Of a DNA stretch of 64,000 bases, positions 12,676 to 24,460 are shown in pieces. The stretch lies in NCBI GenBank assembly GCA_920105625.2, contig OV050032.1, forward strand, positions 107,926,542-107,990,541, in the 5' to 3' direction. Below the pieces are notes generated by a model. It made no database searches. It worked only from the letters and a program-made list of their open reading frames with translations, and was not told where the DNA came from. A program made the translations under genes and the position numbers. Every line of letters starts with the position of its first letter. Within the stretch, counting starts at the first letter, position 1. This stretch comes from Clusia tigrina. Taxonomy: Eukaryota > Arthropoda > Insecta > Diptera > Clusiidae.

Positions 12676-12870
12676 GCAAACTTTGATAGGTGTAGGACGT
12701 ACCGTAAAGAAGTTAGGGCCATTTGAAGTTTTATCAGTGTTTGATTTGGGACTCAAGGGTGGCATAGCTTTGAGCGATGGCTTAAATTGTCAAGAGACTC
12801 GAGTACTTCATTGTTAAAAATTTCAAGGTTTTATGACGCTCCAGTAAAAAGTTACAAGCATTTGTATGTT
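12676..12870 (+). repeat. 195-bp unit (1-bp loss)
   Basis: TTGTTAAAAATTTC near 12814 lacks one base compared with TTGTTACAAAATTTC. It occurs only in the third block II copy. Confidence 0.8.
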
Positions 12871-14242
12871 GCAAACTTTGATAGGTGTAGGACGTACCGT
12901 AAAGAAGTTAGGGCCATTTGAAGTTTTATCAGTGTCTGATTTGGGACTCAAAGGTAGCATAGCTTTGAGCGATATCTTAAATTGACAAGAGGCTCGAGTA
13001 CTTTATTGTTACAAAATTTCAAGGTTTTATGACGCTCCAGTAAAAAGTTACAAGCATTTGTATGTTGTAAACTTTGATAGGTGTAGGACGTACCGTAAAG
13101 AAGTTAGGGCCATTTGAAGTTTTATCAGTGTTTGATTTGGGACTCAAGGGTAGCATAGCTTTGAGCGATGGCCTAAATTGACAAGAGGCTCGAGTACTTC
13201 ATTGTTACAAAATTTCAAGGGTTTATGACGCTCCAGTAAAAAGTTACAAGCATTTGTATGTTGGAAACTTTGATAGGTGTAGGACGTACCGTAAAGGAGT
13301 TAGGGCCATTTGAAGTTTTATCAGTGTTTGATTTGGGACTCAAGGGTGGCATAGCTTTGAGCGATGGCTTAAATTGTCAAGAGACTCGAGTACTTCATTG
13401 TTACAAAATTTCAAGGTTTTATGACGCTCCAGTAAAAAGTTACAAGCATTTGTATGTTGCAAACTTTGATAGGTGTAGGACGTACCGTAAAGAAGTTAGG
13501 GGCGTTTGAAGTTTTATCAGTGTTTGATTTGGGACTCTAGGGTAGCATAGCTTTGAGCGATGGCCTAAATTGACAAGAGGCTCGGGTACTTTATTGTTAC
13601 AAAATTTCAAGGTTTTATGACGCTCCAGTAAAAAGTTACAAGCTTTTGTATGTTGCAAACTTTGATAGGTGTAGGACGTACCGTATAGAAGTTAGGGCCA
13701 TTTGAAGTTTTATCAGTGTTTGATTTGGGACTCTAGGGTAGTATAGCTTTGAGCGATGGCCTAAATTGACAAGAGGCTCGAGTACTTTATTGTTACAAAA
13801 TTTCAAGGTTTTATGACGCTCTAGTAAAAAGTTACAAGCATTTGTATGTTGCAAACTTTGATAGGTGTAGGACGTACCGTAAAGAAGTTAGGGCCATTTG
13901 AAGTTTTATCAGTGTTTGATTTGGGACTCAAGGGTAGCATAGCTTTGAGCGATGGCCTAAATTGACAAGAGGCTCGAGTACTTCATTGTTACCAAATTTC
14001 AAAGTTTTATGACGCTCCAGTAAAAAGTTACAAGCATTTGTATGTTGCAAACTTTGATAGGTGTAGGACGTACCGTAAAGAAGTTAGGGCCATTTGAAGT
14101 TTTATCAGTGTTTGATTTGGGACTCTAGGGTAGCATAGCTTTGACCGATGGCTTAAATTGACAAGAGACTCGGGTACTTTATTGTTACAAAATTTCAAGG
14201 TTTTATGACGCTACAGTAAAAAGTAACAAGCATTTGTATGTT

Positions 14243-14347
14243 GCTAACTTTGATAGGTGTAGGACGTACCGTAAAGAAGTTAGGGCCATTTGAAGTTTTA
14301 TCAGTGTTTGATTTGGGACTCAAGGGTAGCATAGCTTTGATTATGTT
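14243..14347 (+). repeat. 105-bp truncated unit 8
   Basis: GCTAAC subtype. The following unit starts GCATAC rather than GCAAAC. Same junction. Confidence 0.95.
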
Positions 14348-14739
14348 GCATACTTTGATTGGTGTAGGACGTACCGTAAAGAAGTTAGGGCCATTTGAAG
14401 TTTTATCAGTGTTTGATTTGGGACTCAAGGGTAGCATAGCTTTTAGCGACGGCCTAAATTGACAAGAGGCTCGAATACTTTATTGTTACAAAATTTCAAG
14501 GTTTTATGACGCTCCAGTAAAAAGTTACAAGCATTTGTATGTTGCAAACTTTGATAGGTGTAGGACGTACCGTAAAGAAGTTAGGGCCATTTGAAGTTTT
14601 ATCAGTGTCTGATTTGGGACTCAAGGGTAGCATAGCTTTGAGCGATAGCTTAAATTGACAAGAGGCTCGAGTACTTTATTGTTACAAAATTTCAAGGTTT
14701 TATGACGCTCCAGTAAAAAGTTACAAGCATTTGTATGTT

Positions 14740-14935
14740 GTAAACTTTGATAGGTGTAGGACGTACCGTAAAGAAGTTAGGGCCATTTGAAGTTTTATCA
14801 GTGTTTGATTTGGGACTCAAGGGTAGCATAGCTTTGAGCGATGGCCTAAATTGACAAGAGGCTCGAGTACTTCATTGTAACAAAATTTCAATGTTTTATG
14901 ACGCTCCAGTAAAAAGTTACAAGCATTTGTATGTT
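14740..14935 (+). repeat. Linker unit between blocks II and III
   Basis: A full unit starting GTAAAC with CTTCATTGTAAC and TTTCAATG. It resembles the unit at 9722 more than its positional partner at 11591, so the HOR register of block II is lost here. Confidence 0.65.
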
Positions 14936-15131
14936 GCAAACTTTGATAGGTGTAGGAGGTACCGTAAAGAAGTTAGGGCCATTTGAAGTTTTATCAGTGT
15001 TTGATTTGGGACTCTAGGGTAGCATAGCTTTGAGCGATGGCTTAAATTGACAAGAGACTCGGGTACTTTATTGTTACAAAATTTCAAGGTTTTATGACGC
15101 CACAGTAAAAAGTTACAAGCATTTGTATGTT

Positions 15132-15326
15132 GATAACTTTGATAGGTGTAGGACGTACCGTAAAGAAGTTAGGGCCATTTGAAGTTTTATCAGTGTTTGA
15201 TTTGGGACTCAAGGGTAGCATAGCTTTGAGCGAGGCCTAAATTGACAAGAGGCTCGAATACTTTATTGTTAAAAAATTTCAAGGTTTTATGACGCTCCAG
15301 TAAAAAGTTACAAGCATTTGTATGTT
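15132..15326 (+). repeat. 195-bp unit, fused front and back of two units
   Basis: GAGCGAGGCC near 15230 lacks one base of GAGCGATGGCC. The front (GATAAC) matches the 105-bp unit at 20136 and the back matches the unit at 20241. This is the site of the 105-bp difference between the block III copies. Confidence 0.9.
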
Positions 15327-16306
15327 GCAAACTTTGATAGGTGTAGGACGTACCGTAAAGAAGTTAGGGCCATTTGAAGTTTTATCAGTGTCTGATTTGG
15401 GACTCAAAGGTAGCATAGCTTTGAGCGATAGCTTAAATTGACAAGAGGCTCGAGTACTTTATTGTTAAAAAATTTCAAGGTTTTATGACGCTCCAGTAAA
15501 AAGTTACAAGCATTTGTATGTTGCAAACTTTGATAGGTGTAGGACGTACCGTAAAGAAGTTAGGGCCATTTGAAGTTTTATCAGTGTCTGATTTGGGACT
15601 CAAAGGTAGCATAGCTTTGAGCGATGGCTTAAATTGTCAAGAGACTCGAGTACTTCATTGTTACAAAATTTCAAGGTTTTATGACGCTCCAGTAAAAAGT
15701 TACAAGCATTTGTATGTTGCAAATTTTGATAGGTGTAGGACGTACCGTAAAGAAGTTAGGGGCGTTTGAAGTTTTATCAGTGTTTGATTTGGGACTCTAG
15801 GGTAGCATAGCTTTGAGCGATGGCCTAAATTGACAAGAGGCTCGAGTACTTAATTGTTACAAAATTTCAAGGTTTTATGACGCTCCAGTAAAAAGTTACA
15901 AGCATTTGTATGTTGCAAACTTTGATTGGTGTAGGACGTACCGTATAGAAGTTAGGGCCATTTGAAGTTTTATCAGTGTTTGATTTGGGACTCTAGGGTA
16001 GCATAGCTTTGCGCGATGGCTTAAATTGACAAGAGGCTCGGGTACTTTATTGTTACAAAATTTCAAGGTTTTATGACGCTCCAGTAAAAAGTTACAAGCT
16101 TTTGTATGTTGCAAACTTTGATAGGTGTAGGACGTACCGTAAAGAAGTTAGGGGCGTTTGAAGTTTTATCAGTGTTTGATTTGGGACTCTAGGGTAGCAT
16201 AGCTTTGCGCGATGGCTTAAATTGACAAGAGGCTCGGGTACTTTATTGTTACAAAATTTCAAGGTTTTATGATGCTCCAGTAAAAAGTTACAAGCATTTG
16301 TATGTT

Positions 16307-16411
16307 GCTAACTTTGATAGGTGTAGGACGTACCGTAAAGAAGTTAGGGCCATTTGAAGTTTTATCAGTGTTTGATTTGGGACTCAAGGGTAGCATAGCT
16401 TTGATTATGTT
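16307..16411 (+). repeat. 105-bp truncated unit 9
   Basis: GCTAAC subtype. Partner of 21416 at a shift of 5109 bp. Same junction. Confidence 0.95.
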
Positions 16412-19400
16412 GCAAACTTTGATTGGTGTAGGACGTACCGTAAAGAAGTTAGGGCCATTTGAAGTTTTATCAGTGTTTGATTTGGGACTCTAGGGTAGCA
16501 TAGCTTTGAGCGATAGCTTAAATTGACAAGAGGCTCGGGTACTTTATTGTTACAAAATTTCAAGGTTTTATGACGCTCCAGTAAAAAGTTACAAGCATTT
16601 GTATGTTGCAAACTTTGATAGGTGTAGGACGTACCGTAAAGAAGTTAGGGGCGTTTGAAGTTTTATCATTGTTTTATTTGGGACTCAAGGGTAGCATAGC
16701 TTTGAGCGATGGCCTAAATTGACAAGAGGCTCGAGTACTTTATTGTTACAAAACTTCAATGTTTTATGACGCTCCAGTAAAAAGTTACAAGCATTTGTAT
16801 GTTGCAAACTTTGATTGGTGTAGGACGTACCGTAAAGAAGTTAGGGCCATTTGAAGTTTTATCAGTGTTTGATTTGGGACTCAAGGGTAGCATAGCTTTG
16901 AGCGATTGCTTAAATTGACAAGAGACTCGAGTACTTCATTGTTACAAAATTTCAAGGTCTTATGACGCTCCAGTAAAAAGTTACAAGCATTTGTATGTTG
17001 CAAACTTTGATAGGTGTAGGACGTACCGTAAAGAAGTTAGGGGCGTTTGAAGTTTTATCAGTGTTTGATTTGGGACTCTAGGGTAGCATAGCTTTGAGCG
17101 ATAGATTAAATTGACAAGAGGCTCGAGTACTTGATTGTTACAAAATTTCAAGGTTTTATGACGCTCCAGTAAAAAGATACAAGCATTTGTATGTTGCAAA
17201 CTTTGATAGGTGTAGGACGTACCGTAAAGAAGTTAGGGGCGTTTGAAGTTTTATCAGTGTTTGATTTGGGACTCTAGGGTAGCACAGCTTTGAGCGATGG
17301 CCTAAATTGACAAGAGGCTCGAGTACTTTATTGTTACAAAATTTCAAGGTTTTATGACGCTCCAGTAAAAAGTTACAAGCATTTGTATGTTGCAAACTTT
17401 GATTGGTGTAGGACGTACCGTATAGAAGTTAGGGCCATTTGAAGTTTTATCAGTGTTTGATTTGGGACTCTAGGGTAGCATAGCTTTGCGCGATGGCTTA
17501 AATTGACAAGAGGCTCGGGTACTTTATTGTTACAAAATTTCAAGGTTTTATGACGCTCCAGTAAAATGTTACAAGCTTTTGTATGTTGCAAACTTTGATA
17601 GGTGTAGGACGTACCGTATAGAAGTTAGGGCCATTTGAAGTTTTATCAGTGTTTGATTTGGGACTCTAGGGTAGTATAGCTTTGAGCGATGGCCTAAATT
17701 GACAAGAGGCTCGAGTACTTTATTGTTACAAAATTTCAAGGTTTTATGACGCTCTAGTAAAAAGTTACAAGCATTTGTATGTTGCAAACTTTGATAGGTG
17801 TAGGACGTACCGTAAAGAAGTTAGGGCCATTTGAAGTTTTATCAGTGTTTGATTTGGGACTCAAGGGTAGCATAGCTTTGAGCGATGGCCTAAATTGACA
17901 AGAGGCTCGAGTACTTCATTGTTACAAAATTTCAATGTTTTATGACGCTCCAGTAAAAAGTTACAAGCATTTGTATGTTGCAAACTTTGATAGGTGTAGG
18001 ACGTACCGTAAAGAAGTTAGGGCCATTTGAAGTTTTATCAGTGTTTGATTTGGGACTCTAGGGTAGCATAGCTTTGAGCGATAGCTTAAATTGACAAGAG
18101 GCTCGGGTACTTTATTGTTACAAAATTTCAAGGTTTTATGACGCTCCAGTAAAAAGTTACAAGCATTTGTATGTGGCTAACTTTGATAGGTGTAGGACGT
18201 ACCGTAAAGAAGTTAGGGGCGTTTGAAGTTTTATCAGTGTTTGATTTGGGACTCTAGGGTAGCATAGCTTTGAGCGATGGCCTAAATTGACAAGAGGCTC
18301 GATTACTTTATTGTTACAAAATTTCAAGGTTTTATGACGCTCCAGTAAAAAGTTACAAGCATTTGTATGTTGCAAACTTTGATTGGTGTAGGACGTACCG
18401 TATAGAAGTTAGGGCCATTTGAAGTTTTATCAGTGTTTGATTTGGGACTCTAGGGTAGCATAGCTTTGAGCGATAGCTTAAATTGACAAGAGGCTCGGGT
18501 ACTTTATTGTTACAAAATTTCAAGGTTTTATGACGCTCCAGTAAAAAGTTACAAGCATTTGTATGTTGCAAACTTTGATAGGTGTAGCACGTACCGTAAA
18601 GAAGTTAGGGGCGTTTGAAGTTTTATCATTGTTTTATTTGGGACTCAAGGGTAGCATAGCTTTGAGCGATGGCCTAAATTGACAAGAGGCTCGAGTACTT
18701 TATTGTTACAAAACTTCAATGTTTTATGACGCTCCAGTAAAAAGTTACAAGCATTTGTATGTTGCAAACTTTGATTGGTGTAGGACGTACCGTAAAGAAG
18801 TTAGGGCCATTTGAAGTTTTATCAGTGTTTGATTTGGGACTCAAGGGTAGCATAGCTTTGAGCGATTGCTTAAATTGACAAGAGACTCGAGTACTTCATT
18901 GTTACAAAATTTCAAGGTCTTATGACGCTCCAGTAAAAAGTTACAAGCATTTGTATGTTGCAAACTTTGATAGGTGTAGGACGTACCGTAAAGAAGTTAG
19001 GGGCGTTTGAAGTTTTATCAGTGTTTGATTTGGGACTCTAGGGTAGCACAGCTTTGAGCGATGGCCTAAATTGACAAGAGGCTCGAGTACTTTATTGTTA
19101 CAAAATTTCAAGGTTTTATGACGCTCCAGTAAAAAGTTACAAGCATTTGTATGTTGCAAACTTTGATTGGTGTAGGACGTACCGTATAGAAGTTAGGGCC
19201 ATTTGAAGTTTTATCAGTGTTTGATTTGGGACTCTAGGGTAGCATAGCTTTGCGCGATGGCTTAAATTGACAAGAGGCTCGGGTACTTTATTGTTACAAA
19301 ATTTCAAGGTTTTATGACGCTCCAGTAAAAAGTTACAAGCTTTTGTATGTTGCAAACTTTGATAGGTGTAGGACGTACCGTATAGAAGTTAGGGCCATTT

Positions 19401-20135
19401 GAAGTTTTATCAGTGTTTGATTTGGGACTCTAGGGTAGTATAGCTTTGAGCGATGGCCTAAATTGACAAGAGGCTCGAGTACTTTATTGTTACAAAATTT
19501 CAAGGTTTTATGACGCTCTAGTAAAAAGTTACAAGCATTTGTATGTTGCAAACTTTGATAGGTGTATTACGTACCATAAAGAAGTTAGGGCCATTTGAAG
19601 TTTTATCAGTGTTTGATTTGGGACTCAAGGGTAGCATAGCTTTGAGCGATGGCCTAAATTGACAAGAGGCTCGAGTATTTCATTGTTACAAAATTTCAAG
19701 GTTTTATGACGCTCCAGTAAAAAGTTACAAGCATTTGTATGTTGCAAACTTTGATAGGTGTAGGACGTACCGTAAAGAAGTTAGGGCCATTTGAAGGTTT
19801 ATCAGTGTTTGATTTGGGACTCAAGGGTAGCATAGCTTTGAGCGATAGCTTAAATTGACACGAGGCTCGGGTACTTTATTGTTACAAAATTTCAAGGTTT
19901 TATGACGCTCCAGTAAAAAGTTACAAGCATTTGTATGTTGCAAACTTTGATAGGTGTAGGAGGTACCGTAAAGAAGTTAGGGCCATTTGAAGTTTTATCA
20001 GTGTTTGATTTGGGACTCTAGGGTAGCATAGCTTTGAGCGATGGCTTAAATTGACAAGAGACTCGGGTACTTTATTGTTACAAAATTTCAAGGTTTTATG
20101 ACGCCACAGTAAAAAGTTACAAGCATTTGTATGTT

Positions 20136-20240
20136 GATAACTTTGATAGGTGTAGGACGTACCGTAAAGAAGTTAGGGCCATTTGAAGTTTTATCAGTGT
20201 TTGATTTGGGACTCAAGGGTAGCATAGCTTTGATTATGTT
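20136..20240 (+). repeat. 105-bp truncated unit 10 (absent from the other HOR copy)
   Basis: GATAAC subtype. The corresponding place in copy 1 (15132-15326) has a single unit with this front and the back of the unit at 20241, so exactly 105 bp differ between the copies. Confidence 0.95.
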
Positions 20241-20435
20241 GCAAACTTTGATTGGTGTAGGACGTACCGTAAAGAAGTTAGGGCCATTTGAAGTTTTATC
20301 AGTGTTTGATTTGGGACTCAAGGGTAGCATAGCTTTGAGCGAGGCCTAAATTGACAAGAGGCTCGAATACTTTATTGTTAAAAAATTTCAAGGTTTTATG
20401 ACGCTCCAGTAAAAAGTTACAAGCATTTGTATGTT
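20241..20435 (+). repeat. 195-bp unit sharing the 1-bp loss
   Basis: Carries the same GAGCGAGGCC loss near 20340 and the same TTGTTAAAAAATTTC as its partner at 15132, so both changes predate the duplication of block III. Confidence 0.9.
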
Positions 20436-21415
20436 GCAAACTTTGATAGGTGTAGGACGTACCGTAAAGAAGTTAGGGCCATTTGAAGTTTTATCAGTGT
20501 CTGATTTGGGACTCAAAGGTAGCATAGCTTTGAGCGATAGCTTAAATTGACAAGAGGCTCGAGTACTTTATTGTTAAAAAATTTCAAGGTTTTATGACGC
20601 TCCAGTAAAAAGTTACAAGCATTTGTATGTTGCAAACTTTGATAGGTGTAGGACGTACCGTAAAGAAGTTAGGGCCATTTGAAGTTTTATCAGTGTCTGA
20701 TTTGGGACTCAAAGGTAGCATAGCTTTGAGCGATGGCTTAAATTGTCAAGAGACTCGAGTACTTCATTGTTACAAAATTTCAAGGTTTTATGACGCTCCA
20801 GTAAAAAGTTACAAGCATTTGTATGTTGCAAACTTTGATAGGTGTAGGACGTACCGTAAAGAAGTTAGGGGCGTTTGAAGTTTTATCAGTGTTTGATTTG
20901 GGACTCTAGGGTAGCATAGCTTTGAGCGATGGCCTAAATTGACAAGAGGCTCGAGTACTTTATTGTTACAAAATTTCAAGGTTTTATGACGCTCCAGTAA
21001 AAAGTTACAAGCATTTGTATGTTGCAAACTTTGATTGGTGTAGGACGTACCGTATAGAAGTTAGGGCCATTTGAAGTTTTATCAGTGTTTGATTTGGGAC
21101 TCTAGGGTAGCATAGCTTTGCGCGATGGCTTAAATTGACAAGAGGCTCGGGTACTTTATTGTTACAAAATTTCAAGGTTTTATGACGCTCCAGTAAAAAG
21201 TTACAAGCTTTTGTATGTTGCAAACTTTGATAGGTGTAGGACGTACCGTAAAGAAGTTAGGGGCGTTTGAAGTTTTATCAGTGTTTGATTTGGGACTCTA
21301 GGGTAGCATAGCTTTGCGCGATGGCTTAAATTGACAAGAGGCTCGGGTACTTTATTGTTACAAAATTTCAAGGTTTTATGACGCTCCAGTAAAAAGTTAC
21401 AAGCATTTGTATGTT

Positions 21416-21520
21416 GCTAACTTTGATAGGTGTAGGACGTACCGTAAAGAAGTTAGGGCCATTTGAAGTTTTATCAGTGTTTGATTTGGGACTCAAGGGT
21501 AGCATAGCTTTGATTATGTT
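21416..21520 (+). repeat. 105-bp truncated unit 11
   Basis: GCTAAC subtype. Partner of 16307. Same junction. Confidence 0.95.
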
Positions 21521-24460
21521 GCAAACTTTGATTGGTGTAGGACGTACCGTAAAGAAGTTAGGGCCATTTGAAGTTTTATCAGTGTTTGATTTGGGACTCT
21601 AGGGTAGCATAGCTTTGAGCGATAGCTTAAATTGACAAGAGGCTCGGGTACTTTATTGTTACAAAATTTCAAGGTTTTATGACGCTCCAGTAAAAAGTTA
21701 CAAGCATTTGTATGTTGCAAACTTTGATAGGTGTAGGACGTACCGTAAAGAAGTTAGGGGCGTTTGAAGTTTTATCATTGTTTTATTTGGGACTCAAGGG
21801 TAGCATAGCTTTGAGCGATGGCCTAAATTGACAAGAGGCTCGAGTACTTTATTGTTACAAAACTTCAATGTTTTATGACGCTCCAGTAAAAAGTTACAAG
21901 CATTTGTATGTTGCAAACTTTGATTGGTGTAGGACGTACCGTAAAGAAGTTAGGGCCATTTGAAGTTTTATCAGTGTTTGATTTGGGACTCAAGGGTAGC
22001 ATAGCTTTGAGCGATTGCTTAAATTGACAAGAGACTCGAGTACTTCATTGTTACAAAATTTCAAGGTCTTATGACGCTCCAGTAAAAAGTTACAAGCATT
22101 TGTATGTTGCAAACTTTGATAGGTGTAGGACGTACCGTAAAGAAGTTAGGGGCGTTTGAAGTTTTATCAGTGTTTGATTTGGGACTCTAGGGTAGCATAG
22201 CTTTGAGCGATAGATTAAATTGACAAGAGGCTCGAGTACTTTATTGTTACAAAATTTCAAGGTTTTATGACGCTCCAGTAAAAAGTTACAAGCATTTGTA
22301 TGTTGCAAACTTTGATAGGTGTAGGACGTACCGTAAAGAAGTTAGGGGCGTTTGAAGTTTTATCAGTGTTTGATTTGGGACTCTAGGGTAGCACAGCTTT
22401 GAGCGATGGCCTAAATTGACAAGAGGCTCGAGTACTTTATTGTTACAAAATTTCAAGGTTTTATGACGCTCCAGTAAAAAGTTACAAGCATTTGTATGTT
22501 GCAAACTTTGATTGGTGTAGGACGTACCGTATAGAAGTTAGGGCCATTTGAAGTTTTATCAGTGTTTGATTTGGGACTCTAGGGTAGCATAGCTTTGCGC
22601 GATGGCTTAAATTGACAAGAGGCTCGGGTACTTTATTGTTACAAAATTTCAAGGTTTTATGACGCTCCAGTAAAATGTTACAAGCTTTTGTATGTTGCAA
22701 ACTTTGATAGGTGTAGGACGTACCGTATAGAAGTTAGGGCCATTTGAAGTTTTATCAGTGTTTGATTTGGGACTCTAGGGTAGTATAGCTTTGAGCGATG
22801 GCCTAAATTGACAAGAGGCTCGAGTACTTTATTGTTACAAAATTTCAAGGTTTTATGACGCTCTAGTAAAAAGTTACAAGCATTTGTATGTTGCAAACTT
22901 TGATAGGTGTAGGACGTACCGTAAAGAAGTTAGGGCCATTTGAAGTTTTATCAGTGTTTGATTTGGGACTCAAGGGTAGCATAGCTTTGAGCGATGGCCT
23001 AAATTGACAAGAGGCTCGAGTACTTCATTGTTACAAAATTTCAATGTTTTATGACGCTCCAGTAAAAAGTTACAAGCATTTGTATGTTGCAAACTTTGAT
23101 AGGTGTAGGACGTACCGTAAAGAAGTTAGGGCCATTTGAAGTTTTATCAGTGTTTGATTTGGGACTCTAGGGTAGCATAGCTTTGAGCGATAGCTTAAAT
23201 TGACAAGAGGCTCGGGTACTTTATTGTTACAAAATTTCAAGGTTTTATGACGCTCCAGTAAAAAGTTACAAGCATTTGTATGTGGCTAACTTTGATAGGT
23301 GTAGGACGTACCGTAAAGAAGTTAGGGGCGTTTGAAGTTTTATCAGTGTTTGATTTGGGACTCTAGGGTAGCATAGCTTTGAGCGATGGCCTAAATTGAC
23401 AAGAGGCTCGATTACTTTATTGTTACAAAATTTCAAGGTTTTATGACGCTCCAGTAAAAAGTTACAAGCATTTGTATGTTGCAAACTTTGATTGGTGTAG
23501 GACGTACCGTATAGAAGTTAGGGCCATTTGAAGTTTTATCAGTGTTTGATTTGGGACTCTAGGGTAGCATAGCTTTGAGCGATAGCTTAAATTGACAAGA
23601 GGCTCGGGTACTTTATTGTTACAAAATTTCAAGGTTTTATGACGCTCCAGTAAAAAGTTACAAGCATTTGTATGTTGCAAACTTTGATAGGTGTAGCACG
23701 TACCGTAAAGAAGTTAGGGGCGTTTGAAGTTTTATCATTGTTTTATTTGGGACTCAAGGGTAGCATAGCTTTGAGCGATGGCCTAAATTGACAAGAGGCT
23801 CGAGTACTTTATTGTTACAAAACTTCAATGTTTTATGACGCTCCAGTAAAAAGTTACAAGCATTTGTATGTTGCAAACTTTGATTGGTGTAGGACGTACC
23901 GTAAAGAAGTTAGGGCCATTTGAAGTTTTATCAGTGTTTGATTTGGGACTCAAGGGTAGCATAGCTTTGAGCGATTGCTTAAATTGACAAGAGACTCGAG
24001 TACTTCATTGTTACAAAATTTCAAGGTCTTATGACGCTCCAGTAAAAAGTTACAAGCATTTGTATGTTGCAAACTTTGATAGGTGTAGGACGTACCGTAA
24101 AGAAGTTAGGGGCGTTTGAAGTTTTATCAGTGTTTGATTTGGGACTCTAGGGTAGCATAGCTTTGAGCGATAGATTAAATTGACAAGAGGCTCGAGTACT
24201 TTATTGTTACAAAATTTCAAGGTTTTATGACGCTCCAGTAAAAAGATACAAGCATTTGTATGTTGCAAACTTTGATAGGTGTAGGACGTACCGTAAAGAA
24301 GTTAGGGGCGTTTGAAGTTTTATCAGTGTTTGATTTGGGACTCTAGGGTAGCACAGCTTTGAGCGATGGCCTAAATTGACAAGAGGCTCGAGTACTTTAT
24401 TGTTACAAAATTTCAAGGTTTTATGACGCTCCAGTAAAAAGTTACAAGCATTTGTATGTT

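Larger units (their letters stand above)
11983..14739 (+). repeat. Block II HOR, copy 3, short of two units
   Basis: Follows the order of copy 2 but its shift falls from 3542 to 3346 (then 3345 after a 1-bp loss) and then to 3149. The unit at 12179 has the front of copy-2 unit 8637 (GGGGCG, CTCTAG) and the end of unit 8833 (GCTACAG). The unit at 13459 has the front of unit 10114 (GGGGCG) and the end of unit 10310 (CTCGGG, GCTTTTG). Each is a single-unit deletion by in-register exchange between neighbours. Correspondence fades after 14739. Confidence 0.9.
14936..19939 (+). repeat. Block III HOR, copy 1 (26 units, 5004 bp)
   Basis: Corresponds to 19940-25048 at a shift of 5004 bp up to about 15230, 5109 bp after that, and 5305 bp near its right end. 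Shared private variants include GGAGGTACCG (about 14957 and 19961), GAGCGAGGCC with one base missing (about 15230 and 20340), GCGCGATGGC, CATTGTTTTATTTG with AAAACTTCAATG, TGTGGCTAAC (18173 and 23282) and TGTATTACGTACC (about 19564 and 24870). Internally, units at 16608-16999 recur at 18568-18959 (1960 bp) and those at 17196-17783 recur at 18960-19547 (1764 bp), so this HOR is itself built from an older duplication. Confidence 0.88.
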
